Source of the DNA: Flavobacteriaceae bacterium NBU2977
GTDB lineage: Bacteria; Bacteroidota; Bacteroidia; Flavobacteriales; Flavobacteriaceae
NCBI GenBank assembly: GCA_019931105.1
Contig: JAIOUW010000001.1
Location: 1,116,001 to 1,180,000 of the forward strand
DNA length: 64,000 bases
Direction: 5' to 3'
Shown here: positions 45,439-54,305 of the stretch, one piece after another
Layout of the letters: the number at the start of each line of letters is the position of its first letter
Position numbering within the stretch: position 1 is the stretch's first letter
Program-made: the position numbers and the translations under genes
Notes under the pieces: model-generated
Databases searched by the model: none
What the model was told of the DNA's origin: nothing
Seen by the model: only the letters and a program-made list of their open reading frames with translations

Positions 45439-46296
45439 ATGAAAAAAAGGAAGTTTTTAGTCACACTAGGGATTATAGGGTTTATGTCCACATCATGCTC
45501 TGTGGATGACAATGGATTGAACGTGGCCAATCTAAGAGCGGATCTCGATGAACTCAACAATATTACTACCTCAGGTTCTTGGAGGATCGCTAATTTCTCG
45601 GAATCAGACGACGATCATACCAGTGACTTTACAGGATATGACTTTTTCTTTGAAGACGATGGCAGCTTATTTGCCATTAGCCAAACAAACAATATCAATG
45701 GCCGATGGTCGTTGACCATGGACGAATCTGGGGAGGATTTCAGTTCGAACGATGATTGCGGAAACTGCACAAATTTTCAACTTCTCGACGTCTTGACCGC
45801 CTGTTCTGACTGGTATGTTGATAAACTGGAACGTAATGATGAAGATTTGGAAGACAGCCTTTCGGGATATCGGTTCAATTTTTCCAATGACGGAACATTT
45901 AGTGCCATGAAAGGTACGACCAGCTACCAAGGCAGTTGGGAAAGTAGTGGCACCGGTAATGACATCACAGTGTTAATTACAATTTCGGATATTCCTGAGA
46001 TCGAGGAAACATGGAGGCTTCATGAAATAGAACTGGAAAATGGGGAAAGTAAAGTCGACCTAAGGATAGGCGATGATAGATTGCGTTTTAAAAATAATTG
46101 TTCGCGACTAGATTTGGCGAACACGAACAGTGGTCAAAATGAGGTGGATTTCAATATTTTCTTTGAAAGCCCTGTCAATTTCAACCGCCTAAGCCAAGAT
46201 TGGGAAATCATTTCATACACGAGTTCAAAAATTGAATTGGTACACGTCAGTGGGGGTAATGGCGGCACCGATTTATTGACCTTCGAAAAGAACTAA
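45439..46296 (+). CDS. Lipoprotein with repeated lipocalin-like segments, function unknown
   Basis: A 285-residue lipoprotein with lipobox STSC (cysteine 20) followed by the acidic SVDDNG that favours surface export in Flavobacteriia. Two or three related segments of the type W-R-(I/L)-x-x-F and G-x-F-x-F-x-x-D-G-(T/S) occur (GSWRIANFSESDDD, GYDFFFEDDGSLFAI; GYRFNFSNDGTFSAM), as in lipocalin-like domains of Bacteroidota. It is not part of an obvious operon; the upstream gene is the LytTR regulator 403 bp away and a strong terminator follows. Confidence 0.75.
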   Translation: MKKRKFLVTLGIIGFMSTSCSVDDNGLNVANLRADLDELNNITTSGSWRIANFSESDDDHTSDFTGYDFFFEDDGSLFAISQTNNINGRWSLTMDESGEDFSSNDDCGNCTNFQLLDVLTACSDWYVDKLERNDEDLEDSLSGYRFNFSNDGTFSAMKGTTSYQGSWESSGTGNDITVLITISDIPEIEETWRLHEIELENGESKVDLRIGDDRLRFKNNCSRLDLANTNSGQNEVDFNIFFESPVNFNRLSQDWEIISYTSSKIELVHVSGGNGGTDLLTFEKN

Positions 46297-46394
46297 CCTA
46301 CTCTACCAGGCCCCTGGTCGCTGTACTAGTTGAATGTCGATTGATAGAACCTTTATGGGAAAAACATGCTATGAAAAAGTGAAAGGTTCTCAAC

Positions 46395-46424
46395 AAACCG
46401 CCCCATACTATCGGGGCGGTTTTA
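46395..46424. terminator. Two-way terminator between lipoprotein and dgt genes
   Basis: AAACCGCCCC (46395-46404) pairs perfectly with GGGGCGGTTT (46413-46422) around an 8-base loop; the plus strand continues with T. The genes on both sides converge here. Confidence 0.8.
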
Positions 46425-46446
46425 AGTATGGCATTGTGAATACCTA

Positions 46447-47799
46447 TTAAGATAAATTGAAGTCCGTTCCGGTAATCTTAGAATGTAAATGTACAGCGCT
46501 ACTATCTGATAGGCTGGCCACATAGCAACAGGCATTCAATACTATTCTGTATAATGAGGTCTCTTCCCCTGTATAAAATTCGGGCAGTATTTTCAATATC
46601 AACCCATCATACTTTGATGCTTGCCCGCTCATCTTGCCTACCAAAGCGTTCGTCAATACCTCCAAAATATCGAAAATGACCTTATAACCGGCAATCTCTT
46701 TATCGACAACTTCCCTTGAGTTATAGATATTACCAACACTTATGGCTAGAATATCCCTTATCTGGGCTTGATACTTGCTTTTGTCCAAAAGGGAAGTTTC
46801 AAATGTACCGTTAAGTATTTTACTTTCATTGGCAACAAACAAATCCACCGCATCACTGATAAGCGTGTTGATGGCAAGTGCCCTCAAATAACTCAACCTG
46901 TCTTCTTTATACCGTAAGGTATTATACTTTTTGGTATTTATTCGGTCTTTTACGAGGTTGATCAAGTACTCCAAGGCAAAATCCTCAGAAATCAGTCCGA
47001 GATTGATCCCGTCCTCAAAATCGATTATGGTATAGCAGATATCATCTGCCGCTTCGACCAAGTACGTCAACGGATGTCTTGAAAACGAAACATCGGCTCC
47101 TTCCCTTGTTGGTATCAAACCCAATTCGGCTGCCACCTCGACAAAAGCATGCTTTTCCGATTGAAAAAACCCGAACTTCTTATCGGCGATATGCCTACTC
47201 GGCTTTTTGGGCAACGATTCTTTGGGATACTTCATAAAAGCCCCTAGCGTGGCATAACTAAGCCGCAATCCGCCATCAACCCCTTCGCGTGATTCTGTCA
47301 ATAATCTAAACCCGTTCGCATTGCCTTCAAAATTGATAAGATCTTGATATTCTTTCTCCGACAACTCTGACCGATATTTTTTTCCGTTTCCCGTTTTGAA
47401 ATATTCCCCAATCGCCTGCTCCCCGCTATGACCGAAAGGTGGGTTCCCGATATCATGGGCCAACGAGGCCGCCGCCACTATAGCTCCGAAATCGTTAAAA
47501 TGATAACCATGTATTTCGGCTAGGTAAGGATGTTTTTTTAGAATCTGTTTTCCTGCTATCCTACCAAGGCTTCGACCGACAACAGAAACCTCAAGGCTAT
47601 GGGTCAAACGGGTATGCACAAAGTCGGTCTTTGAAAGCGGTATTACTTGGGTCTTGTCCTGTAAGCTGCGAAAAGCCGATGAAAAGATGATGCGATCATA
47701 ATCGACCTCAAAACCCAAACGCGTCTCATCTTGCTCTTTTCGCAGTCGTTTATGGGTATCGCCATGGCGTTTTAGCGACAATAATCTTTCCCAATCCAT
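46447..47799 (-). CDS. dgt: Deoxyguanosinetriphosphate triphosphohydrolase (HD domain)
   Basis: A 450-residue HD-domain enzyme. The N-terminus (RIIFSSAFRSLQDKTQVIPLSKTDFVHTRLTHSLEVSVVGRSLG) and the metal motif LAHDIGNPPFGHSGEQAI are typical of dNTP triphosphohydrolases, and EAADDICYTIIDFEDGI supplies the last metal-binding aspartate. It splits dNTPs to nucleoside and triphosphate. The length and the FxSAFRSLxDKTQV start place it with the long dgt type. It is a single gene with the divergent TBDR gene 192 bp away. Confidence 0.93.
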   Translation of the reverse strand: MDWERLLSLKRHGDTHKRLRKEQDETRLGFEVDYDRIIFSSAFRSLQDKTQVIPLSKTDFVHTRLTHSLEVSVVGRSLGRIAGKQILKKHPYLAEIHGYHFNDFGAIVAAASLAHDIGNPPFGHSGEQAIGEYFKTGNGKKYRSELSEKEYQDLINFEGNANGFRLLTESREGVDGGLRLSYATLGAFMKYPKESLPKKPSRHIADKKFGFFQSEKHAFVEVAAELGLIPTREGADVSFSRHPLTYLVEAADDICYTIIDFEDGINLGLISEDFALEYLINLVKDRINTKKYNTLRYKEDRLSYLRALAINTLISDAVDLFVANESKILNGTFETSLLDKSKYQAQIRDILAISVGNIYNSREVVDKEIAGYKVIFDILEVLTNALVGKMSGQASKYDGLILKILPEFYTGEETSLYRIVLNACCYVASLSDSSAVHLHSKITGTDFNLS

Positions 47800-47881
47800 A
47801 ATTCTTGTTTACGCCGCAAGATAGTCCTTTTTCAAATTGTCGTTCTGCGGTAATTCGGGAGTTAACATTTGATTAAGCCCA

Positions 47882-47958
47882 TAACATTTAAGTAACAATA
47901 TCACAATATCGATTTAATAAACACCTAACACACGCTTTACAACGCCTTGGTTTCTTTG
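47882..47958 (+). promoter_or_regulatory. Tandem 11-bp-phased half-sites (Pho-box-like) and -7 core before the TBDR gene
   Basis: Seven-base units start at 47882, 47893, 47904, 47915, 47926 and 47937, always 11 bp apart: TAACATT, TAACAAT, CAATATC, TAATAAA, TAACACA, TTACAAC. The third and fourth are weak. The last ends at 47943, and after 11 bp comes TTTG (47955-47958, within TTTCTTTG), the core of the Bacteroidota -7 element. This is the direct-repeat plan of PhoB/PhoP sites. The start codon is 33 bp further on. Confidence 0.6.
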
Positions 47959-47991
47959 CTGCGGTATTTAAAAACATAGTAAAACAAACTA

Positions 47992-50796
47992 ATGAAACGA
48001 TTTTTTTTGAGTCTGCTCATTTTAGCAGCAATGCATTCAAATGCACAGGATAACGGCAGCATTGCCGGAAAAATTACCGACAAAGAAGTGAATAACGAAC
48101 CTCTACCTTTTGCCAATATCTTGATCAAGGGAACGACCAAAGGAACCACCTCTGATTTTGACGGGTTATATGAAATAGCCGATTTAGAAGCAGGTACCTA
48201 TACAGTGGTCTACAGTTTTGTGGGATACGAAACCGTTGAACTGCCGAATATAGCCGTTGTAGCAGGCAAGGTGACCACCGTCGACCTGGGCATGGCCGCC
48301 AATGAAGGTGTATCGCTAGACGAAGTCGTCGTAACTACCGTGGCACGCAAAGATTCTGAAGTAGCCTTATTGCTCGATCAGAAAAAAGCGGTCGAAATAA
48401 AAGAAAGTATCGGTGCCCAACAATTGGGCAAGATCGGAGTGTCAGATGTTGCCACCGCAACCACTAAAATTTCCGGAGTATCCAGTAGTGAAGCATCAGG
48501 CGATGTTTTTGTTCGTGGGCTCGGAGACAGGTATTTGATTACTACATTAAATGGTCTTCCCGTGCCTTCCGATGATGTGGAGAAAAAGAATATAGATCTG
48601 GGGCTTTTTCCTACTAGGGTCATTCAGAATGTAAGCGTGAGCAAGACCTATTCGACACAAACATCGGCAGATCAATCATCGGGCAACATCAATATTAGTT
48701 CTCGAGAACTTTCCGGCTCAAGTGAGTTGAGCTTCGGCCTGCAAACGGGTATCAATTCGAACGTTGCCAAGAGTGGTGTTTATGATGACTTTAAAGTATC
48801 ACGGAATTCTGCGAATACCGATTTTGGCTTCTATGCCCAGAACCGTACAACCCAAGAACTTATTACGCAGCAAGGTTGGAACACCGTACAAAAGGAAAAT
48901 CCAATCGATTACAGCTTCAATTTTGTGGCCGGAAAAAAAATCAAGGAAAGGTTCGCCGCCCTTTTAACGGCATCGCACAATACCTCGCATACCTATGGTC
49001 AAGGTCTTTTTAGGCAATTCCGCTCTAACTTTATCGATGATACCATTACCGATGCGACCAATTTTAACAGAAGGGCTGTTACCTCTGCATTGCTCGATTT
49101 TAGCTTCTTTGCCAACGACAAAAACAAACTAAAATCATCTACCTTCTTTATCAATACTACCAACGACGAGGTTTATGAAGGAGGGCGCAATGGCGAAGGA
49201 ACCATTTTTGAGGAGACTGATGTCAACGAGGCCTTTCAGTTTGTTAGAGATCAAAATATCAAGCAGACACGTTTGTTGGTGACCCAACTTTTAGGCACAC
49301 ATAAGCTTGGCGAAAAAAACAGCCTAGAATGGGCGGGTGGCTACAACAGCGTAAATGCCGACGAACCGAACCGAATACGAAACGAAGTCAATATCATGAA
49401 TGATGACGGCCGTATTCAATTGGGAAGAACCGGTGGATTTCAACAACGAAAATCGAAACAAGAAATAGCCGATAAAGAATTTAGCGGTTATCTAAAAGAT
49501 GTTTTACAGCTTATCGATGAAGAAGAAAAATCATTTAAGGTAGAACTTGGAATCAATTACCGAAACAAAGAGAGAGATTTTTTCTCTCAGTTCATCGGTG
49601 TCGAAGAGCGCGCTACTGACGTCATCAATCCGCCTTCGATCGATAATTTGGGCAGTATCTTTCAACAAGGCAATTTCGATAATGGATTGCTTGAGTTCAA
49701 CATTTTACAACCCGACCTTTATAATGGCAAATTGATTTCCCAAGCGGCGTTTGCAGATTTCAATGTAGGATTGGGCAAATGGAATTTCAACGCCGGCTTA
49801 CGTTACCAAAAAGATGAGATCAAAGTCAGTTTCGATGTAGGCAACTTTTCTGGAAGGATCGGCGAATCGGTCAAGGAATATAACAACCTTTATCCAAGTC
49901 TTAACGTCAAGTACGACATTAACGATAAAAATGGCCTAAGATTGGCCGTTAGCCGTACGATTACCTTACCCGAGTTCAAGGAAATATCACCATTTGAATA
50001 CGTCTCGCAGACAGGACAGGTGACTCGAGGTAATCCTGACCTAGAAGCGTCACGAGATTTAAACTATGACCTGAAATGGGAATATTTTCCATCCAATGGA
50101 CAATTGATATCGTTAGCGGCATTCTATAAAGACATTTCAGACCCTATCAACAAGGTCCAAGATAGAGGTTCGGCAGGTGTGTTTTCTTTTTTCAACTCAG
50201 GCGAAAAAGCGGAAATCTATGGATTCGAAGCGGAAACAAAAATCGACCTTGTTTCGCCGATAACCAATGAGGAAGATGGAAGCATGTCGGGTTACGGCCT
50301 TAATCTAGTCTTTAACGCTACCAGAATGTGGCATACGCAAGACTTGAAGGAGGTACGTGACGAAAATGGAAATTTCATAAGAACCTTTAGATATAATGGG
50401 CTTACGGAAACAGGACTTCAAGGAGCTTCCGATTGGATCGTCAATACAAGTTTGAACTTCAACACCGCTGGAGAAAATTCGTTTAACGCATCGTTAACCG
50501 CAAACTATGCCTCGGATAAAATCTTTGCACTAGGTGCTCCAGAAATACAAAGTCAGAGCGAGACTTTTTACAATGATGCCATTGTTGAAAAAGGGTTTGT
50601 TGTACTCGATGCTGTAATCAGTAAAGAGTTTGGCGAACACTGGAGAGTTCGTCTGATCGGCAGAAACCTACTTAATCCTGAAATCAAAAGAACCCAATTG
50701 GTCAAACCGAGCACGACCAATCTTGAAACCGAAGAAATTGTACGCTCCTATACAGCTGGATCACAGCTTAGATTAGGTATCAATTATACATTTTAG
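47992..50796 (+). CDS. TonB-dependent outer-membrane receptor, probably phosphate-regulated
   Basis: A 934-residue receptor with a signal peptide (LILAAMHSNAQ), a carboxypeptidase-regulatory-like domain at about 20-105 (GSIAGKITDKEVNNEPLPFA, then TSDFDGLYEIADLEAGTYT), a TonB-box-like SLDEVVVTTVA and a plug with GDVFVRGLGDRYLITTLNGLPVPSDD, a pattern known from larger TBDRs of the Caulobacter/Xanthomonas type. The barrel ends RLGINYTF. There is no SusD partner; a large duplicated lipoprotein gene follows 41 bp downstream. Pho-box-like repeats upstream and the phosphate transport genes that follow suggest that it takes up a phosphorus-containing compound; the ligand is unknown. Confidence 0.92.
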   Translation: MKRFFLSLLILAAMHSNAQDNGSIAGKITDKEVNNEPLPFANILIKGTTKGTTSDFDGLYEIADLEAGTYTVVYSFVGYETVELPNIAVVAGKVTTVDLGMAANEGVSLDEVVVTTVARKDSEVALLLDQKKAVEIKESIGAQQLGKIGVSDVATATTKISGVSSSEASGDVFVRGLGDRYLITTLNGLPVPSDDVEKKNIDLGLFPTRVIQNVSVSKTYSTQTSADQSSGNINISSRELSGSSELSFGLQTGINSNVAKSGVYDDFKVSRNSANTDFGFYAQNRTTQELITQQGWNTVQKENPIDYSFNFVAGKKIKERFAALLTASHNTSHTYGQGLFRQFRSNFIDDTITDATNFNRRAVTSALLDFSFFANDKNKLKSSTFFINTTNDEVYEGGRNGEGTIFEETDVNEAFQFVRDQNIKQTRLLVTQLLGTHKLGEKNSLEWAGGYNSVNADEPNRIRNEVNIMNDDGRIQLGRTGGFQQRKSKQEIADKEFSGYLKDVLQLIDEEEKSFKVELGINYRNKERDFFSQFIGVEERATDVINPPSIDNLGSIFQQGNFDNGLLEFNILQPDLYNGKLISQAAFADFNVGLGKWNFNAGLRYQKDEIKVSFDVGNFSGRIGESVKEYNNLYPSLNVKYDINDKNGLRLAVSRTITLPEFKEISPFEYVSQTGQVTRGNPDLEASRDLNYDLKWEYFPSNGQLISLAAFYKDISDPINKVQDRGSAGVFSFFNSGEKAEIYGFEAETKIDLVSPITNEEDGSMSGYGLNLVFNATRMWHTQDLKEVRDENGNFIRTFRYNGLTETGLQGASDWIVNTSLNFNTAGENSFNASLTANYASDKIFALGAPEIQSQSETFYNDAIVEKGFVVLDAVISKEFGEHWRVRLIGRNLLNPEIKRTQLVKPSTTNLETEEIVRSYTAGSQLRLGINYTF

Positions 50797-50837
50797 AGAA
50801 CCCACAACTAATGAATTAACATTTAAAACTGAAAATT

Positions 50838-52883
50838 ATGAAACTGAAAACGATTAGATTTTTTTCATTGTTCGCTGCCGTGCTTGCATTTACCCTTGTA
50901 AGTTGTAGTGACGACGACAACTCGCCCGACCCTGGGCCGATTCTTCCAGATGCTACCTGCGACGACGGAGTTAAGAATGGTGATGAGACGGGTGTAGATT
51001 GTGGCGGTAGCTGCAGTAACTCGTGCGATACCCCGACCGAGGGCACCGAACTAAGTGGCAGCCAAACTGATGATTTGACCTTAGACCCGACCAAGACCTA
51101 TACTTTGACAGGTACTTATAGTATTGAATCTGGTGCTACCTTGACAATTCCTGCGGGAACAATGATTGTTGCCGATTCAGGTACCGATATATATATCGTG
51201 GTGAAAAAAGGTGGAAAAATCGATGTGCAAGGTACTTCAGCCGCACCTGTAGTAATGACCTCGGCCAATGAGACTCCTGGGGATTGGGGCGGTTTGGTCA
51301 TAGCCGGTAACGCGACGACCACCGAGGGTGTCAATGCCGTTGCCGAAGTGGGCGGAATCGTTTATGGCGGTAGCGACGATACCGATAACTCAGGTTCGAT
51401 CAGTTATTTGATCATCAACTACGCCGGGGCGCAGATTAATTCTGAATCTCAGTATAATGGTTTGACACTATACGCCGTTGGTTCAGGAACCACAATCGAT
51501 AATGTCGCCATTTTGAACGGAACTGACGATGGTGTCGAATTTTTTGGCGGTACCGTAAGTGCCAGTAACTTCTATTTGGAAAACAATGAGGATGATGCCG
51601 TTGATTGGACGGAAGGATGGAACGGAACCTTGACCAATACCTATGTTTTGCATACCAATGCCGGATTTTCAACTGCTATAGAGGCCGATGGGGCAAATAA
51701 TAATCCGACCATAGTGAACTTCACGGCTGTCTCTACGCAGGGTGGAACTGCACTACAGTTCAAAAAAGAATCAGGTGCAACTATAACGGGTCTTTCACTG
51801 ACCGGATATGAAATTTCGGTCGATATGAAGGATAATGGCCCATTGACAAATGTACAAATCGATGGTTCTGACGCTGATCCCGCCCTGACCTACCTAGCAG
51901 ATGCCTCTGTCGATGCTTCCGCTTTTGCTTGGGTCGATACCGACAATCAAGTAACCATCATGTCATTGGAAGGCACACTGACCGAAGATATGACGTTGAA
52001 CGCTAATACTATTTACAATCTGAACGGAAGTCTTAGCGTCGAAAGCGGTGCTAAGTTGACCATTCCGGCTGGTACGGTCATTATCGCCGATGCCGATAGC
52101 GGTACAGAGACCGACACCTATATCGTAATCAAGAAAGGGGCTCAAATAGATGTACAAGGTACGGCCGCCGACCCAGTGGTCATGACCTCTACGAATCAAA
52201 GTCCCGGTGATTGGGGCGGACTTGTAATCCTTGGTGATGCAACGACCACCGAAGGGGTAGACGCGATTGCGGAAGTTGGTGGCTTTACCTATGGTGGAAC
52301 CAACGACGAAGATAACTCAGGTAACATCAGTTACTTGATAATCAACTATGCCGGGGCACAAATCAACTCAGAATCACAGTATAACGGACTTACCTTATAT
52401 GCTGTTGGGTCAGGAACGACCGTTGAAAACGTGGCAATTTTGAACGGTACCGATGATGGTGTCGAGTTTTTTGGAGGTACGGTAAGTGCATCAAATTTCT
52501 ATCTGGAGGACAATGAAGATGATGCCGTCGACTGGACAGAAGGATGGACAGGCACTTTGACCAACACTTATGTGCTGCACGAAAATGCCGGTTTCTCAAC
52601 TGCTATCGAGGCCGATGGTGTCGATGCTGCAGTAGGTGTCCCCACAATTGTCAATTTCACCGCAGTATCTACAGCCGATGGTACCGCACTTCAGTTTAAG
52701 AAAACAACGGGGGCCACAATGACCAATGTATCGCTTTCAGGATATACAACCAATGTCGATATGAAAGACGGTGGACCGGTGGGCAACATAACTGTTGATG
52801 GCACGGCATTGACAAGTGTCGATGATGATGTATTTAACGGCACTGTAGTCGATATTACTATGTTTGATTGGGCCAACGACTAA
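50838..52883 (+). CDS. Surface lipoprotein with two duplicated beta-helix-like domains
   Basis: A 681-residue lipoprotein: lipobox LVSC (cysteine 23) and acidic SDDDNS, then a cysteine-rich motif CDDGVKNGDETGVDCGGSCSNSC. Two homologous domains follow, about residues 68-340 and 365-675. Each begins with a TYxLxGxxSxESGAxLTIPAGT segment and contains shared blocks such as PGDWGGLV, ISYLIINYAGAQINSESQYN, GTDDGVEFFGG and NEDDAVDWTEGW. The short regular turns resemble a right-handed parallel beta-helix. No catalytic site is recognised. It lies 41 bp after the TBDR gene and is probably its surface partner, in the place where a SusD would be. Confidence 0.85.
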   Translation: MKLKTIRFFSLFAAVLAFTLVSCSDDDNSPDPGPILPDATCDDGVKNGDETGVDCGGSCSNSCDTPTEGTELSGSQTDDLTLDPTKTYTLTGTYSIESGATLTIPAGTMIVADSGTDIYIVVKKGGKIDVQGTSAAPVVMTSANETPGDWGGLVIAGNATTTEGVNAVAEVGGIVYGGSDDTDNSGSISYLIINYAGAQINSESQYNGLTLYAVGSGTTIDNVAILNGTDDGVEFFGGTVSASNFYLENNEDDAVDWTEGWNGTLTNTYVLHTNAGFSTAIEADGANNNPTIVNFTAVSTQGGTALQFKKESGATITGLSLTGYEISVDMKDNGPLTNVQIDGSDADPALTYLADASVDASAFAWVDTDNQVTIMSLEGTLTEDMTLNANTIYNLNGSLSVESGAKLTIPAGTVIIADADSGTETDTYIVIKKGAQIDVQGTAADPVVMTSTNQSPGDWGGLVILGDATTTEGVDAIAEVGGFTYGGTNDEDNSGNISYLIINYAGAQINSESQYNGLTLYAVGSGTTVENVAILNGTDDGVEFFGGTVSASNFYLEDNEDDAVDWTEGWTGTLTNTYVLHENAGFSTAIEADGVDAAVGVPTIVNFTAVSTADGTALQFKKTTGATMTNVSLSGYTTNVDMKDGGPVGNITVDGTALTSVDDDVFNGTVVDITMFDWAND

Positions 52884-52908
52884 GGGTCGGGTTTGATTAA
52901 ATACCACT

Positions 52909-52938
52909 GAAAGCCCCGCCTTCGGCGGGGCTTTCTTT
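52909..52938 (+). terminator. Strong terminator after the beta-helix lipoprotein gene
   Basis: GAAAGCCCCGCC (52909-52920) pairs perfectly with GGCGGGGCTTTC (52924-52935) around the loop TTC; the tail is TTTG. Confidence 0.8.
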
Positions 52939-53089
52939 GACATATTGGGGCGGGCCGCAAGTGATTTTCCTGATAAATTTCATTGAAAAGTAATGGCGTT
53001 ATAACCCAAACCTTACCTACAAATAATCTATGCTTAACCTAAACTTTACTTTGCTGGGTTTTCTTTGTATTCGTAATCTTAGATTCGAT

Positions 53090-53491
53090 ATGAAAAAACT
53101 AGGTCTAATTTTTATTTTAATGATCTCTATAAGTCTGTCGGCCCAAGAAAAAGGTAGCGTACAGGGTAAGATTATCGATTTGGAGGGTAATAACGAGCCT
53201 TTGCTTATGGCCGAAGTTCAAATCAAGGATACCGAATTCAAGACCATGACCAACTTTAACGGCAATTTTAAGATCGAGGGAATCGAACCTGGTTCATACA
53301 CTATGACAGTACGTTTCTTAGGTTACGAAAGTATAGAGCTTCCGGTTGAGGTTACGGCAAATGAAACGGTACGGATCGAAAGTGGCCTCAAAGCACAAAC
53401 ATTGGATCTAAGCGATATCTCCGCTTTGATTTTTGCCGATGCGGAGACCGCCTCGTCAGTCGCCAGCATTGAAAAAGAACAAAAAAAGTAG
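53090..53491 (+). CDS. Orphan carboxypeptidase-regulatory-like domain protein (TBDR N-terminal domain without barrel)
   Basis: A 133-residue secreted protein (signal MKKLGLIFILMISISLSAQ). The single domain (GSVQGKIIDLEGNNEPLLMAEVQIKD, then NFNGNFKIEGIEPGSYTMTVRFLGYESIELPVEV) is clearly like the N-terminal domain of the TBDR at 47992, but there is no plug or barrel and the frame stops cleanly after IEKEQKK. The ATG at 53090 is preferred, since upstream residues do not fit a signal. It may interact with the TonB system or be a shortened paralogue. It is separated from the lipoprotein gene by a terminator, so it may have its own promoter. Confidence 0.85.
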   Translation: MKKLGLIFILMISISLSAQEKGSVQGKIIDLEGNNEPLLMAEVQIKDTEFKTMTNFNGNFKIEGIEPGSYTMTVRFLGYESIELPVEVTANETVRIESGLKAQTLDLSDISALIFADAETASSVASIEKEQKK

Positions 53492-53502
53492 CACATTTAA
53501 CC

Positions 53503-53542
53503 ATAAAAAAGCCTCCATGTATTTTCATGGAGGCTTTTTTAT
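53503..53542. terminator. Two-way terminator between the orphan-domain and MORN-repeat genes
   Basis: AAAAAAGCCTCCATG (53505-53519) pairs perfectly with CATGGAGGCTTTTTT (53526-53540), with two more pairs outside; loop TATTTT. A and T runs make it work on both strands, which suits the converging genes. Confidence 0.9.
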
Positions 53543-53567
53543 TTAAGTCCGTTATTTTTAAAGAATG

Positions 53568-53927
53568 TCAATCTTTGGTTACCACCCTCGATTTGCTTTC
53601 TTTATCGATAACACTCGCGATTATGTTATTATCGAATACAACTTCTTTCATCTTGCCATCTTCCCAAAACAGCCACTTTCCTGTTTTAACGCCCTTTTCA
53701 TAAGAACCTTCCGAGGTCTTGTCGCCAGCATCATTATAGCTTACCCAATCTCCTTGAAGTTTCCCTGCCAGGTCAAAAGTGCCTTTTTGACTTACCTGTC
53801 CATTTTCATGAAAATAAGTAGCCTCGATTAGATTGGTCTCTTTGTTCAATTTGATTTCTTTCTTTTGTTGGGCAAAAGAGGCGGAGACCATAAATGAAAC
53901 AACAATTAATAAAACATATTTTTTCAT
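53568..53927 (-). CDS. Secreted MORN-type repeat protein (YwqK-like)
   Basis: A 119-residue protein with a signal peptide (LLIVVSFMVSASFAQ). Three MORN_2-type repeats are visible: EATYFHENGQVSQKGTFDLAGKLQGDW, VSYNDAGDKTSEGSYEKGVKTGKW and LFWEDGKMKEVVFDN. Such proteins are often labelled YwqK-family antitoxins, but that name is not a proven function here and no toxin gene is adjacent. The family is common in Bacteroidota. The gene reads away from the phosphate genes and shares a two-way terminator with the orphan-domain gene. Confidence 0.85.
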   Translation of the reverse strand: MKKYVLLIVVSFMVSASFAQQKKEIKLNKETNLIEATYFHENGQVSQKGTFDLAGKLQGDWVSYNDAGDKTSEGSYEKGVKTGKWLFWEDGKMKEVVFDNNIIASVIDKESKSRVVTKD

Positions 53928-53979
53928 GACAAACGCGCTATTATAAGTTCATATATACCAAATAAAGGTAAAAAATAAT

Positions 53980-54036
53980 TTACACTATATCAACACTTAC
54001 ATAACGTTAAATTTACATTCAAATTGTAACATCTTG
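53980..54036 (+). promoter_or_regulatory. Tandem 11-bp-phased half-sites (Pho-box-like) before a candidate small RNA
   Basis: Units start at 53980, 53991, 54002 and 54013: TTACACT, CAACACT, TAACGTT, TTACATT, each with a 4-base spacer. The pair TAACGTT/TTACATT is the same as that before the second pit gene. The array reads to the right, away from the MORN gene. A CTTG at 54033-54036, 13 bp after the last unit, is the only -7-like core. No protein gene follows until 54306. Confidence 0.5.
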
Positions 54037-54042
54037 AAAAAC

Positions 54043-54227
54043 AATGAAAAACCGTTTTCTAAAAAAACTTAATGATTACTTAATATTAGAATTACCATAA
54101 GATTATGTTGGAAAGCGATTTTTGTCTGTCATTACTAAAATAAACGGATTTCTTTTTGGATATTAGTTTTTGTCGACTATTCTTAGAGATCCCGAAGCTA
54201 CCTTTCTCAAGGTAGCTTCTTTTGTTT
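54043..54227 (+). ncRNA. Candidate phosphate-regulated small RNA
   Basis: The span lies between a Pho-box-like array and a perfect intrinsic terminator, with no protein gene of normal size. The approximate 5' end is inferred from the array; the 3' end is the terminator T tail. Two tiny frames occur (ATG at 54044, 18 codons, peptide MKNRFLKKLNDYLILELP; and a 12-codon frame near 54104), so a short peptide mRNA is an alternative. No known RNA family is recognised. Confidence 0.35.
54194..54227 (+). terminator. Strong terminator inside the region before oprP
   Basis: GAAGCTACCTT (54194-54204) pairs perfectly with AAGGTAGCTTC (54209-54219) around the loop TCTC, followed by TTTTGTTT. It reads on the plus strand only, although the nearest plus-strand gene upstream already has its own terminator. 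Something must therefore be transcribed between the two. Confidence 0.85.
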
Positions 54228-54238
54228 ATGACAAGATA

Positions 54239-54282
54239 TAACATTTAGGAAACATTAACTTAACATTGAGGTGGGTTCTTTG
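54239..54282 (+). promoter_or_regulatory. Tandem Pho-box-like repeats and -7 core before the porin gene
   Basis: TAACATT (54239), AAACATT (54250) and TAACATT (54261) are spaced 11 bp apart with 4-base gaps. The last ends at 54267, and after 11 bp TTTG (54279-54282, within GTTCTTTG) forms the -7 core. The ATG is 23 bp further. This is the clearest array in the window. Confidence 0.65.
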
Positions 54283-54305
54283 CAGCGACAAAAACTAATA
54301 CCTTA

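Noticed and set aside
51390-52610. Long near-identical DNA segments suggesting a mobile or phase-variable repeat
   Set aside because: They are the two homologous domains of one lipoprotein, in frame, with differences mainly at third positions; domain duplication explains them.
53568-53927. MORN-repeat gene as antitoxin of a toxin-antitoxin pair
   Set aside because: The YwqK antitoxin label is only by family name; no toxin gene is adjacent and the protein has an export signal.
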